Positions 48,118-60,149 of a stretch of 64,000 nt of DNA are shown here, piece after piece. Numbering within the stretch: the first letter of the stretch is position 1; every line of letters begins with the position of its first letter. The stretch spans positions 18,226,001 to 18,290,000 of the forward strand of contig OZ005610.1 of assembly GCA_963930655.1 (NCBI GenBank), given 5' to 3'. The DNA is from Myrica gale. Its lineage: Eukaryota; Streptophyta; Magnoliopsida; Fagales; Myricaceae. The notes beneath the pieces were generated by a model. The model was not told the origin of the DNA. It did not search any database and worked only from the letters and a program-made list of their open reading frames with translations. The position numbers were made by a program, and so were the translations under genes.

Positions 48118-50022
48118 AGAAAAGGACAAATCCAATGACTTGTCTTCGGAGGATGAAGCGTTTTCATTTTCACTCAAAGGCGGTCTAATCTCTCTGCTAC
48201 AGAAGGTGGGACTCTGAGTATGAAATGTTCCTCCATATTACAACAAAATAATCAACACCAAATCGAAAGCCTGAAATCCAGAAATCATATTTTATCCAAA
48301 TTAAGCCGAAAACCATCAATTACCCATGAAAATTCATTAACTTTATACTAAATTTGCAATTTTTTGAGCATTAATTGCAAACCGAGATAAAAAATAATTG
48401 TGAACCAATGGATATTGATATAAATCGAGAGTTTTCTTTTATTAGCAAAAATGAAACTGGAAAACAATACATTTTGAAAATTGGCCATAGTCTACCCAGA
48501 AAAAGAAACTCTTCAGCCAAGCCCTAAAAAGCCCCAGATGAAACTTCAAGGAAAAAAAGAACAAAGAAGAATCCTACAAACTCTCCAAACACGATACGTA
48601 CCTGTTACAAACCAATTAGATGGCACCTTCTTCAGGGACCAACCGGAGAAAGACGGGTGTTTTCGCCCTGTTCGAGGGGTGGAACCTTGCTAGCCTGCAA
48701 AGTAGGCGGAGTGTGTCCTAAATTCGAGTCACCAATAGATTTCGAGCGGAGAATAAAAGAGGAGGAGGAAGGGAGAGATTTCAGTCCCCGCGCGGGAAAT
48801 GAAAAATCCTCACCGCTCACTGTTCTGCATTGTTTTTTTCCTTTTCTTTAAATTATTTTTATTTTATTTTGATTTATATAATATTTTTTATTATAGTAAA
48901 ATAAAATTATAAAGCCACATAATTAGCTGATGTGTCAAATTAGTGTCAGATAAGAAAATAATTAAATAAAATTGATATCAACTTTCAAAATGAAACTCAT
49001 CATTTAAATGAAAAGTGATAGAAACTCATCATTTAATTCAAGCTCACTGTTTTAAGGTTTTTTTTTTTTTTTTTGTAGTTTTTCAATTTTTTAATAGTAA
49101 ACTATGTACATGTTAAGTATTTTTATTAAATTGTAATATTATTTAAAAACCTTTATACTTATTATTAAATACATAACATATTATTTTACACTCTTTTTTA
49201 TAATTAGTATAATAATCTTAATTAAAATAGGTTGGGAGTAATAATATATAATATTTATAATTTAAAAATATAATGATTTCCATATAACATTGCATGATTT
49301 GTTATATGTGTTTATCATATATATGATATGTGCTAATTAACCAAAGTACTTTATATACATGTACCGATATACCTAATGACTAAATCATAGCCTCTAAGAC
49401 CATATATTAAGTTATGTACTTTAATTGCATAAGTTAATCTCACAATATTTTTTTTGTTTGAAATTAAATAACATGTCCTAATTAAATAGTATTATATTAC
49501 TAATTATTCAAAATATATATGCTCATTATAAGTATGATAATATATGTTTTCTAAACTACTTAGATTTAATCAATAAATATGCAATTACCATAGCAACAAT
49601 AGGTATAATTTAAAATATATCATATGACAACTTCAATTTTCATAACACTCATACTAATTCCATGTTTTATTAAGTATGTCCTTTAAAATAATTTTTTTTT
49701 CAAATACATCACAAAATAAAAATATATATTAAAAGGAATAAAATAATTAATAAAATAATTATTAACATTAAATAATTTATAATTAATAAAAAAAATTATT
49801 TTCACATATACCTATAGCAACGTTTGCGACACAAAAGCTGCTAAAGGTGGCCACCTACAGCGGCGGTCACTGTGACCGCCGCTGTATGTACCAAATTTTT
49901 AGCAGCGTTTTTCGAACGCTGTAAAAATTTGGAATTTAGCAGCGTTTGGCAAAAAAGGCTGCTAAATGGGGGTCTATAGCGGCGGTCAGTGATTGTCGCT
50001 ATAGACCTGTTTTTTTGTAGTG
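48110..50022 (-). mobile_element. CACTA2: second CACTA end, reverse orientation, carrying TAF7
   Basis: The right terminus (complement CACTACAAAAAAACAGGTC) is at 50022, with the same subterminal GCGGCGGTC / AGCAGCGTTT motifs (49810-50010). Read on the minus strand, the next 0.95 kb (to about 49060) is homologous to 37760-38630 of CACTA1; both copies lose similarity after GAAAAACTACAAA and an A-rich run. After about 230 bp of AT-rich sequence comes TAF7. No partner terminus with matching subterminal repeats was found to the left, so the element is truncated or rearranged; its left limit is not known. Confidence 0.8.
48118..48820 (-). pseudogene. TAF7: Captured 5' end of TAF7 (TFIID subunit 7), frameshifted
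   Basis: TAF7 is a subunit of the general transcription factor TFIID. The minus strand carries a 5' UTR exon (about 48602-48820, donor GTACGT), an intron, and a second exon (48118-48270) with ATG at 48236 encoding EEHFILRVPPSVAERLDRL, then, after loss of one T, SEN-rich sequence ending SSSEDKSLDLSFS and donor GTGAGG. This is the conserved start of plant TAF7. The missing base puts a TGA directly after DRL. The remaining TAF7 exons were not found. It lies in the same position relative to the CACTA terminus as CSN2 does in CACTA1. Confidence 0.8.
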
Positions 50023-50740
50023 AGTGGTGGTGAATAAGAATTAAGTTATACATTTTGATTCCTAACAAGTAGTATTAAAAATTTCACCGAACACATTATG
50101 AAATGCCCATGTCACTTGTTAAGGGTCATGAGGACTTTTTCAAAGGGATTATCTTTTGATTACTTAAAAACACTAGCTAGTAATTAAAGGTCACCTTAAA
50201 GATGCCGTGGTTAAGGATTTAGTGGTCGCTAAATTAATTAAGCCACACGCAATCTAAATTAAAAGATTAAGGCATTAATATTGCAGAATTCCTAAGGACA
50301 AATTATTGATGATACATTATGATTTTTCAGTTGAACCCACCAAATTTTAAATAGGATAAATACGTACTCAAATGTTTATAGTCTCTAATTAGTACTTTGA
50401 TCTGTTGTTGCAATTCTGCCATGGGAAGTGGATATCAAATTAAATTTCTAAAAGGAAATTACCTTTTTGTTTGTTCTTAGTGTATTTTTGTACTAAAAGA
50501 ATTTTCAATCTCGATCTTGACTATTATCTGATCATCTTTAGCTTCAGTTTTCGATAAAACATATTACAAACGAAAAAATTACTTAATTTCACAGTAATGC
50601 AAAAAGGTTGTCTTTAAAGAGGCACGACAGTAGATAATTAAGCTAACCCATGTCACATCCCTAACTTACAGAGGCACGACAGCAGATAATTAAGCTAAAG
50701 GCGTGAGCTTGGGAGAGCTCCGATCAGGGCCTTCTTACTC
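50023..50740. other. Interval between CACTA2 and X copy 3
   Basis: No gene seen. GAGGCACGACAGTAGATAAT and nine more bases recur about 52 bp downstream with one change (about 50619 and 50671). Confidence 0.5.
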
Positions 50741-51289
50741 ATGATCCGTAAAATCAACCTGGCATGCATGGCTCGATGATGGAGGCATTTTGGATTCTAC
50801 TTCTGAGAGCGAGGCCTGATTGAGCCCGGTCAGCTCAGGGGCACAACAATTTGACACGACCAAGATATATAGTAACCGTTGTGGAGCTCTTAGATAGGAG
50901 CGACATTTGTCAGGCCTTTATGTCCAGGACTCTATGTGGTTAGGAACCTAGTCCACATAGAGATAACTACCTTCCTCTATTACAAGTGAACAACATCAAT
51001 TCGTTTGAACAGGTAGAAAATCATAATGATTCGTCCAAACGAGTATTAATTCGTTCAAACAGGTGGAAAATTATACCAATTCGTCCGAACGATTATTTTG
51101 ATGTTTGAACGGGAATATCGTGATGGATCTAAACTAGTCACTTTTTGGGACAAAAAGATTCCGTTCCAAAAAATCAATCATTTTTTCTGCGAAGGTACAA
51201 TTTTTAGTCCCAAAAACTATGGGTCTGATTCCATATTGAAAATATTAAACTAGAGCAATATTGAACTAGAGAGAGTGAACGGGAGAGAT
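50741..51289. repeat. X segment, copy 3
   Basis: Homologous to 46058-46611. Its right end is interrupted by a solo LTR at the X/Y border. Confidence 0.85.
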
Positions 51290-52417
51290 TGAGAATGTTT
51301 ATTTATTTTGGCATTATTTTTATGGGCAAAACAATATTTTAATAAATGTAGTTTTCATTTTAGAATGTAAGATGCAACTTGGCTGATCCTTGAAGGTTGT
51401 GGAGACCAAAAGAATTCAGAAGAGGCTTCTAGAAGGTTTTTTGTTGTATCTGGAAAGTCTGGGTTGCGTTGCAAATTATTCTAGAGATTTTCTATTGGTA
51501 TGGTTAGCCTATAGTTGCCTCCTAAAAATCCTCGCTAAACCCCTATATCCCCTGCTTCTCTCTATCTCTCTCTATGAAAAAGACGATTTGTTCGTATATC
51601 TGAGTATGAAAGATGTATTTCTTCCCTCTGGTTGAAGGTTGTTAAAGTAGGAGATTGCTGGAGGAAGTGCTTTCCTTTCTTACTTGATTTTTTTGACAAA
51701 GATCGAATCTTCGAGATTGACGGTTCTTGAGGGTTTCTCAAGAAAGATTTCTGCTGAAGGTTTCAGAGAAAGAAGTGTTGACGAGTTTTTCAGTGTCCAT
51801 TGAACAAGGCCGAAGTTGCTGGTTGTCTCATGTGTGTTGGGCACCAACCCAAGAAGGAATATTAGGTGACTTTTCGAAGAGTGGGGGATCTTGAAGTGAA
51901 TGAGTTTTTGCTTAGATCACCGTCATGTAAAGTCTGGACGTTATTAATGGAGTGATTGGTGTGGCTTACACTTGAAGTATTTTTGTCTTTTGAGCAAGTT
52001 TACCTCATTAGATTTTTACTTCGTAACCAAAATCTCGGTTTCTTCTTTATCTTGATTGCTTGTTGTTATTGAGATTTTGCATGTGTTGTTCTTTATCTTG
52101 ATTAGTATCTCGTAGATCTAGTATCTTAGTTAATTAATTGTGAAGATAAATATTTCACTGTTAGCATTTAGGTTGTTGGAAATTTATTTCACTGCTAGCA
52201 TTTAGGTCATATGACAATTGATGTAAAAGTGTCATATCCTTGATATATAGTTGCTGTAAAATTGTTGTAGGTTGAATATTTTACAGATTTTCTTTTGTCG
52301 ATTGACTACAAATTGTAGAGTTATTTTTTGTGAAAAGAAAAAAGGGTTGATTAATTTTTAAATACCTATTCACCCGGCCCCTCTAGGTATAGTATTGGGT
52401 CTAAATCTTAAGTTTCA
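51290..52417 (+). mobile_element. Copia-type solo LTR at the X3/Y3 border
   Basis: Begins TGAGAATGTTTATT and ends AAGTTTCA, flanked by GAGAT (51285-51289, 52418-52422). Y copy 1 shows the uninterrupted GGGAGAGATGAATGA. The 3' part reads AAATACCTATTCACCCGGCC, a pattern common at copia LTR ends. X copy 2 also has TTGAGAA after GAGAT, so the left boundary could be a few bases further right. Confidence 0.65.
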
Positions 52418-52658
52418 GAGATGAACGATTTCAGGTAGTTCGGGCTAGAGAGACATGTTGACGGTAAGTTATATTTATACTTGAATAACCATATCTAGTT
52501 ATTGGGGTGAATCATTAAGTCTTTCCAACATTTTTCATACTATGAGATTTGATAGAAATCGGGGATTTTAGATTTACAGATGCCAAAATCATCACGTGGT
52601 GGTTGAACAACTAGTACTTATTGTAAATCTACATCGCTTCGACTTGTATTTTTAGAGA
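52418..52658. repeat. Y segment, copy 3 (left part)
   Basis: Homologous to 44932-45140 (TTCAGGTAGTTCGGG, TATTGGGGTGAATCATTAAG). It stops at the target duplication AGAGA and resumes at 62598. Confidence 0.8.
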
Positions 52659-53969
52659 TGTAATTCCTAGGATTAAGGCAACCTAAGAGGGGAGAGAATT
52701 GAGTTTCCAAATTTTTTCGCTTTTAACCCTCAATATCGTATTTGCAAAGTAAAGACTAGTTTAACACAAGAATATAGACGCAACAAGTAAATAAGTGCTA
52801 AATGCAAAGAGTAGAGTTTAGAGAAGTAAACACGAGATTTTATGTGGTTCAGCAAACCCGCCTACATCCACCCCTCAAGCTCCTTTACCGAGCCTTGAGG
52901 TTTTCCCACTATCTTCCAAATAGTGTACACTCTAGCTTTCAGGTGCTAGAGAACCTTACGAGTGCTTTCCCGGGCTCAACACTCACAACTCAAGTGATTT
53001 TCGGGCTCACCACTCACAATCCAATCAAGTTTGAGATATACCCTCTCTAAGCTTATTCTTTAGTGAACAACCTCACTAAAAGAATCACCTCTTTTGGATA
53101 AAAAGATACAAGTATAAACTCTCTTAAAGAGTGGATATGAAAATGGAAAGCTCTATCTCTTTTGATTCACAAAATGACAAGGATAAAAAAGTGTAATTTG
53201 TGTGAATGATTTGAGAAATATGAAATAAGAAGGTTTAAGATCTTTCTCAAGCTATAGAAATGATATGTGGTCGTTCTCTCATCTTTTGAGAAAATAGGAA
53301 GGTCTTTATATAGGCCACATTAGAAAATTAGACGTTAAGCACGTTCTGTCAAAATTCAAGTCGAGCCGGTCAAGCGTTTAAGGTTACCGTTACCCCAACG
53401 GTCATAATGTCAGAACTCAACAAATCTATTTTCAAAAGATATATCGGTCGATCGCTACACCAAGAGGTCGTACGCCGGTCGACCGCTACACCAGCTGATC
53501 GACCTCCACAACTTAAACACATAATCCGATTCATTTAAAACCACGATTTTGACCAAATTAAAACATCCAATTTTAAACACTAACTTCCCACAAGTATATA
53601 AAAGGTTTGAGAGTTTGATTGGGGTGATTTGAAAATATTAAAAATATTTCAGTCTTTCAAACAAGAGGTAAAACAGTTTATACACGTTTTGAAAGATATG
53701 CAAGTGTGTGATTCAAATCATTGTCAAAAGTGAAACTAAGAGTTACAAGATTATACCCTATGATCTTGAATCTTCACTTTTGAGCTCCATCACTGCTAGA
53801 AATTTGACATTTAGTCACGAAATTCTTGGTGATGAAATGAATTTCGTCACTACAAAATAGGTATTTAGTGACAAAACTGTTTTTCGCCACAAATTTCGTC
53901 ACTAAAGGTTTATGTTTGATGAAATTAAATTTTCGTCACTAAAAGTTAATTTTTTTGTGACGAAAAGTT

Positions 53970-55065
53970 TAGTCACAAGCGATCGATCGGTATCGAAACG
54001 ATCGATCGTTACGTTTATGATGAAACACTCCGTCACAAAATACAAATTGTTTGGCGACGAAATTACATCACCATCACTATCGATCGATCAGTAGTACATA
54101 ACAATAAAGAAACGCGGGATGCCAATTAAACGTTATATTATATTGATCGGTCGTTGATGCAACGAATGAAATTCTGCCACGTGTTAAGTAACCGTCACTT
54201 TTTTGAATTGTTGTTCGATCGTTGAATGTACAATCGATGGTTGATCCAACAAACGGTAAAGCGCCATGTGTTGGAACTGAACACGAGCTATCGGTGCATG
54301 TACCAATTGATCGGCAAGAACGATTATATGAATAATGCGAACTCATTTTTACCATTTATCTCCACGAATTCTCACCAAATCCTCTCAACTGTCTAAGATC
54401 GAGTTCATGCTGCATTGTTTTCCAAAGTGTGTGGAATCTTCTCCCACTGTCATCTACGTCAAAGGTATGTACTTATGTTGTCTTTTAAGCGACTTTATGT
54501 GGTTTTATATTTGTTTTTAGTTTAGTTTTTTAAATATGCCATATGATCCATTTAGGTCCGTAACAATGTAGTTTTTTATGTTAATGTATGTTTTAGGAGT
54601 TTAGGATTGTTTAGAGATCAATTTGGGGTGATTTTGGGCATGTTTGGGGTTATTATTGGAACTATAATTTTTTTCAAGTCGTCCCTATCGAAGATCGATC
54701 GTGTGTTCAAGGTGATCCATCATTATGTAGTTGGTGAGAAATGACGATCCCTCGTCTAAGTTCAACGATCGATCAGTAAAATTAAAACTGTGCGTTTTAT
54801 TTGGAGACGATTGATTGTTTGTTCACTTACCGATCGATCAGTAAATTTAATTAGAAACAATTCGTTTTACTATGTGGGGATCGATCGTCCTAGTGGTGAT
54901 CAATCTCTTGTGTAATACGGTGCATTTTGGTGCTTGTACTGATCCATCGCCAAGTTACACGATCGATCATGAATTTCGCCAATGAATCGTTAGGTTAAAA
55001 ATACACAATTTTTGTATAAGCGATCGATCGCTTAAATATGCAATTGATCATTACATTTAGTGATT
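53970..55065. repeat. GATCGATC motif cluster, left block of CACTA3
   Basis: GATCGATC or a one-base variant occurs at about 53979, 54000, 54080, 54697, 54766, 54831, 54884, 54960 and 55021, in both contexts CGATCGATCG and GATCGATCA. Spacing is irregular, unlike a tandem satellite. Confidence 0.8.
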
Positions 55066-55167
55066 AATCGTCATTCTGTTGTAGCTTACTTATTTCAAAT
55101 TTTAATTATATTATTGTGATTATTTATTAACACATATTTATGTACAATTGTTGTAGCATACCTAAAA

Positions 55168-55850
55168 TGTCAGGAGCCAAGCATTCGCATAGTTCGAGGA
55201 CCGGGGCTGGATTGTCATCCCAAGAGCAGGAGGCCACTCATCTGGCGATGACCCCTGGAGAGGCGGATTGAGTACTTGAAGGGGCTGCCGGTGGCCAAAG
55301 TGCGTCCAGCGACGCTCTCAGATTTTGATGAGTTGTTGTACGAGGAGTATTCCTTCTACCAGCTTTTCGAGTACCGGGGATTCCTGCATCAGCTCTCCTG
55401 GGTAGATGGTTTTTGTGTGGACACCCTGGTGCACAATTTCTTCCGTGCACTTGTCTCGGTAGATAGAGGACCTGAGTTGCAGCTGGAAGTGTGAAGGGTG
55501 CAGTTCATATTCTCGGCAGACGTCATTGCCGATTTCATACACTGCCCTCGGCCCGAGACTCCTCTTTCTCGGTGGTACCGCTGACGGATGAGCAGAGGAT
55601 ATCAGAGGAGGATCTGTGGACTTTGATTACAGGGAAGACCTCTGACGGAAGGGGGTTATGAGCGCATTGAACAAGTTCACCTTGTCCAGGAGCAAGGGGC
55701 AAAAGGGGGCATTGACATGTCAATTCGCTTGTAGAGCTGCAACGGCCGTAGATTGGGTAGCATGACCATCAACCGGCGCCGGACCGAGCAGATCAGAGGC
55801 ACCTCTCGAGACGGGAGCGCCTCTAGTACCTCCTCCCTGGGTGGCTTAGC
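55168..55850 (+). pseudogene. Plant transposon protein (Transposase_32-like) fragment in CACTA3
   Basis: A frame from about 55276 contains FDELLYEEYSFYQLFEYRGF, then LHQLSWVDGFCVDTLVHNFF, and, after a stop, VQFIFSADVIADFIHCPRPE. This resembles the putative plant transposon protein domain (PF20167 type), with its 'RGF ... W ... LV-EFF' and 'I----G' pattern. A short ATG frame at 55168 (SGAKHSHSSRTG) precedes it. Broken by stops and a frameshift. Confidence 0.55.
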
Positions 55851-55859
55851 TATTTGCGG

Positions 55860-58060
55860 ACCTCGACAGCCGTATCTAAATATAATTTAAGTTGTAATTT
55901 ATAGCAATCGATTCAATAAGTAATATAAGAATTTAAATAAAAATGGGTAGGTAAATTTAGGAAAGCATGTATAAGTTGTACATGTTGCATTATAGAAATA
56001 TTTTGTAAGAGTTAGTATGAGGCATCTATTAATATGTCATAAATTAGTGATATAACAATTATTTAGCACATGATTATAAGATATTAGTGTGAGTTATCTA
56101 TTAAGATGACATTATAAGTAAAATAATTTTAATAATTAAGTAATTTGTGTGGTTAAAAGCGTACCTTTAATATTTAGGATCACCGATCGATTAGTGAACT
56201 ACCGATTGATCAGTGAAGGACGATGTCATTTAGATATGTAAAGAGGACCGATCGTGTATAAACAAAGCGATCAATCCTCCAATACACTGTCGTTTTGGTT
56301 TAGAATAACTGATCGATCAATAATTTGTACCACGATCGATTGTTTATATGCGTGGTCGTTTTAGTTGCATTTCGCGATATGGAGGATCGATTGCGGCGTG
56401 AGGTGTCGTTTTAAGTGCAAAGGCCAATCAATCCTTCCTGATACTGATCGACCGTCAGACAATTTTGTTTATAAAGAATTAATGATTGAATATTGTGAGT
56501 TTAAATGTTTGCAAATACAAAATATACATTAACAAAGCATGTTAGGATGTATATAGATTACATAAAAACAGATCAAGTACACATTAGTAATTTTTTGGAA
56601 AACATGTATAAGTTGTACATGTTGTATCATAGAAACATTTTGTAAGAGTTAGTATGAGAAATCTAGTAATGTCATAAATTAGTGATATAACACTTATTTA
56701 GCACATAATTATAAGATATAAGTGTGACATATGTATTAAGATGACATTATAAGTAACATAATTTTAATAATTAAAATCAGTGACATTGTCGTTTAGGCTT
56801 TTATAGAGGATCGATTGTTGCAACGTGACGATCGATCGCTTAAAAAACTTAGCAGAAATTTTAAAGTTGATAGGGCGATCGATCGGTATAGGGGTTTATC
56901 AAGCTTCAAATGCGCAAATGCTCTAAGGCCGTGGGTGTAGTGCAAAAACACACCCACGGCGAGAGGATAGCTTAAGAGTAAGTCCAAGCTAAAGTTCATT
57001 GGTTTTTTAACCTAGTGAATATTGAAAGTTTTGGGCGAAAGTTTTGCAAGATGTAATATACTCGACCTATACTATGATTTAGGAATGATTTGGATGGTTA
57101 TTTGGTGATTTTTTTGATTTGGGTATTTGTGAGTATTGTGGATATGATTTGTGATGATTAGTGGTCATTAGGGTGTTTTTAATATGTACATTGTAATGAG
57201 AATTGATTGAGGATGATTTGGGATTGCTTTGGGCGTGGATATGAGTGTGTGGGGAGGGTTCCCATGGGTTTTACGATCTGGGTAATAGACGATCGATCGC
57301 TAATTTAAGACGATCGATCGTTGGTTAAATGAAATACTGATGATCGATCGTTGTTTTTGTAAGATGGAAGTGTGACGATAAATCTTATTATTTAGGCGAT
57401 CAATCGTCCATATAATTAACGATCGATCGGTGTAAATTAGCGATCGATTGCTGGTTAAGGCAGTGTGAAAATTTAATGATCACGTGTAACATTTATACTT
57501 TTTAAATGTTTGATTATTGAAGAGCTACAGTTTTAGAAATAAATTATAAAGTTTGAGAAGCATAGTGGATGAATATTTGAGTGTTTTTGACTTGTTCTAT
57601 TTGGGTATATTTTTGGGATATAATGTGTCTACCCTTAGACTCGTTCCAGGGTTAAGACGCGATAAATATGCATTTATCAAGTAATAACCCTAGAATTGTC
57701 CAAAATATGGACAGTTTGAGATTGTGTATTCGTGGTTGGATGACTTCGGTACTTGTGTTCTGTCTAGTCTTGGAGGAAGTTCGGAATCGTCTACTTTTTC
57801 TCTTCTGAGCATACTACTAGTTTTGATGGATGACGTCATACAACTATCATTTTGACGTCTTCCCCAACGATGGTGCGTGTACTTGGGGACTGGGGGAGAT
57901 GCTGCTGAATTTTTTCCAAGTATGAATGGACACAAGTCGAATTGACGTTCAACTCCAAATGCACAATCTTGAATGGGATAGGACTTATCAGCTGGGCACA
58001 AATGTCACGTTCTAATGATTGGATATTTATGAGTTACTTAATGTCGTGTATTGTTTTAGA
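55860..58060. other. CACTA3 spacer with a second GATCGATC cluster
   Basis: No coding sequence was recognised between the Transposase_32-like piece and TNP2. A block of about 110 bp is repeated: GTATAAGTTGTACATGTTG with AAACATTTTGTAAGAGTTAG-like text at about 55970-56150 and 56600-56770. GATCGATC motifs lie at about 56296, 56830, 56878, 57292, 57311, 57340 and 57420. Confidence 0.6.
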
Positions 58061-58063
58061 TTG

Positions 58064-59102
58064 ATGGCGATGGATAAGAGTTGGGTGTACAAGAAAAATC
58101 AGATTGGTGAAAAGTATGCAAAGGGGGTTCGTGGGTATGTCAGTATGACTGCTTGCTGTGTTGACTCTGGGGGTCAGATTAGATCAGATCTCCGTGTCGA
58201 AAGTGTAGAAATGTAGTGTTTCAAGTGTTGGACAAAGTGGAAGATCGTATGTACATTAATGGGTTTGATGTAAGCTATAAGTTATGGATGTTTCATGGTG
58301 AGGGTATTCAACTCGCTTCAAATCTGAGTCAAGAGCCTGGTGCGAGCTTACCACATAGTGATGAGGATTTAGAGGGAGATAAATCTTATGGGATGGAGGA
58401 AATGTTAACCGATATTCGTGCGGGGTTAGAAGGTGGGGCAATAGGAGTTGAAACGGAGAACCCTCATATTAGGGAATCCCCCACTTCGGGACCGAAGGCT
58501 TCGACACCATTTGATAAGTTTTGGGAAGAGGCAAGAGTTGAACTGTATCCTAGATGTACCAAGTTTAGTAAGTTTTCATTTACTGTACTGTCCGGCTATT
58601 GCATGTGAAGTTGGAGAATAAGTTATTGGTCAAGACATTTGATATGGTGTTGCAGTTGACTAAGTTGTCGTTGCTAGAGGGCGAGACATTACCGAGATCG
58701 TATTACGAGGAGAAACAATTACGAAAGGGTCTTGGATTTAGTTATGATAAGATTCATGCATGTCAGAATGATTGTGTGTTGTTTTGGAAGGAAAACAGAG
58801 AGCTAGAAAAATGTCCGGTATGTGGGGTGTCTTTGTGGAAATTTGAATATGACTTGCACAATCGAATTCCTAGGAAAGTGTTGCATCACTTCCCTTTGAT
58901 TCCTAGACTTAGACGTCTGTTTACTACAAGAGATGTAGCTCATGACATGAGATGGCATAAGGAGAACCGGGTCGATGATGGGGACAGTATGAGGCATCCT
59001 GCAGATTCATTGGTTTGGAAGAATTTTGATAAGGATCATGATTGGTTTCCTCAAGATGCCCGCAATGTCCTCTTGCTTCGGACGGGTTCAAACCGTTCGT
59101 AA
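58064..59102 (+). pseudogene. TNP2-like CACTA transposase, N-terminal part, broken
   Basis: Begins MAMDKSWVYKKNQIGEKYA, the start of the transposase-associated domain. After a frameshift near 58170 the CRKCRN and DVSYKLWMFHGE motifs follow. After another near 58600 comes the Transposase_21 (TNP2) region: GETLPRSYYEEKQLRKGLGF, KIHACQNDCVLFWKE, CPVCGVSLWKF, then MRWHKENRVDDG and MRHPADSLVWKNFD. It breaks off near ARNVL, where intact proteins continue with the catalytic region. TNP2 would cut at the element ends; this copy cannot be functional. Confidence 0.85.
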
Positions 59103-59190
59103 ACATGAGCAATGCATACAATAGTAGGTTATTGACAAAGAATTCTAATTAATATCACGTCTTTGTTTTTAATGACCTAATATATTATTG

Positions 59191-59860
59191 TAGGTTCAAA
59201 CATTACGTTCTCAAAATCCATGTACATCGATCATTGAATTGTATTCATTGGCGCGTGGGCCTGATACACGAGTGATGTGTTATTTTGCATGTGTTGTGAA
59301 TGGATGTAGATATCATACAATACAACGGGAAGAACGATGGAGAACTCAAAACAGTGGTATTGTAGTACCGAGATCACATGAGAAAAATCCAACAAAATTT
59401 TACGGGAGACTTGTAGACGTTTATGTCGTGCAATACTTGCGGGAAAATACAGTATATTTGTTTAAGTGTGATTGGTGGGATGTCGGAGATTACCATGGAA
59501 TTCGTATCGACAATAACTTTAAGAGCATGGTATTAAGAAGATCTATTTGTTTTGGCAAATCAAGTAAGTCAAGTGTTTTATCTAGTTGATAATCTGCATG
59601 GACCTACGTGGTGAGTTGTGCGGAAGTTATTGTGTAGAAATGCATATGTCATTCTCGGCCTGGATCCGGAAGGTGAAGTTGATGTAAATGTTGAATCGGG
59701 AGCAACCATCACGAATGAAGCGTATCAGGAGGACAATGCCATTGACTTGTTTATAGAGTTACGACAGTTTAACCCTAATCAGCTACGAAGGGATGACGTT
59801 GTGCCAAACGTCATCCAAGCTCTGATGCAATTGATCGGGGGAAGAAAAGACGTATAGATA
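59191..59860 (+). pseudogene. DUF4218/DUF4216 part of the CACTA transposase, broken
   Basis: Reads ELYSLARGPDTRVMCYFACV, then RTQNSGIVVPRSHEK and VYLFKCDWWDVGD, the typical DUF4216 segment at the C terminus of TNP2-type proteins. After a frameshift near 59570 it continues as VFYLVDN (second frame) and NAYVILGLDPEGEVDV. The section between Transposase_21 and this block is deleted. Confidence 0.8.
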
Positions 59861-60149
59861 GTAATGATGTTTTGGATGGGGTTGAAGCGGAAATTGAAGA
59901 AAATAGCGAAGAAAGTGGGGATGAAGATTCATTCGAGTTAGTTCTGGACAATTGCATGGTGCACTCACTCCACTTAGTATGACTTCGATCCTGAGTCCTA
60001 CTCTGAGGGCTCTTCTCCAAGACCGAACGAAGCTATGAGTCAATGCACACCAACTTGTCTTAGTAGTTGTGCATGTAAGAAATTATTCTAAGTTATATTT
60101 TAATTTTCTTAATTAAACGACCGACTAACTTTGTTAATTTCATTTTAGA

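Noticed and set aside
54077..54355. 92-codon minus-strand ORF in CACTA3
   Set aside because: Its content comes from the GATCGATC motif region (Asp/Arg/Ser repeats); no support as a gene.
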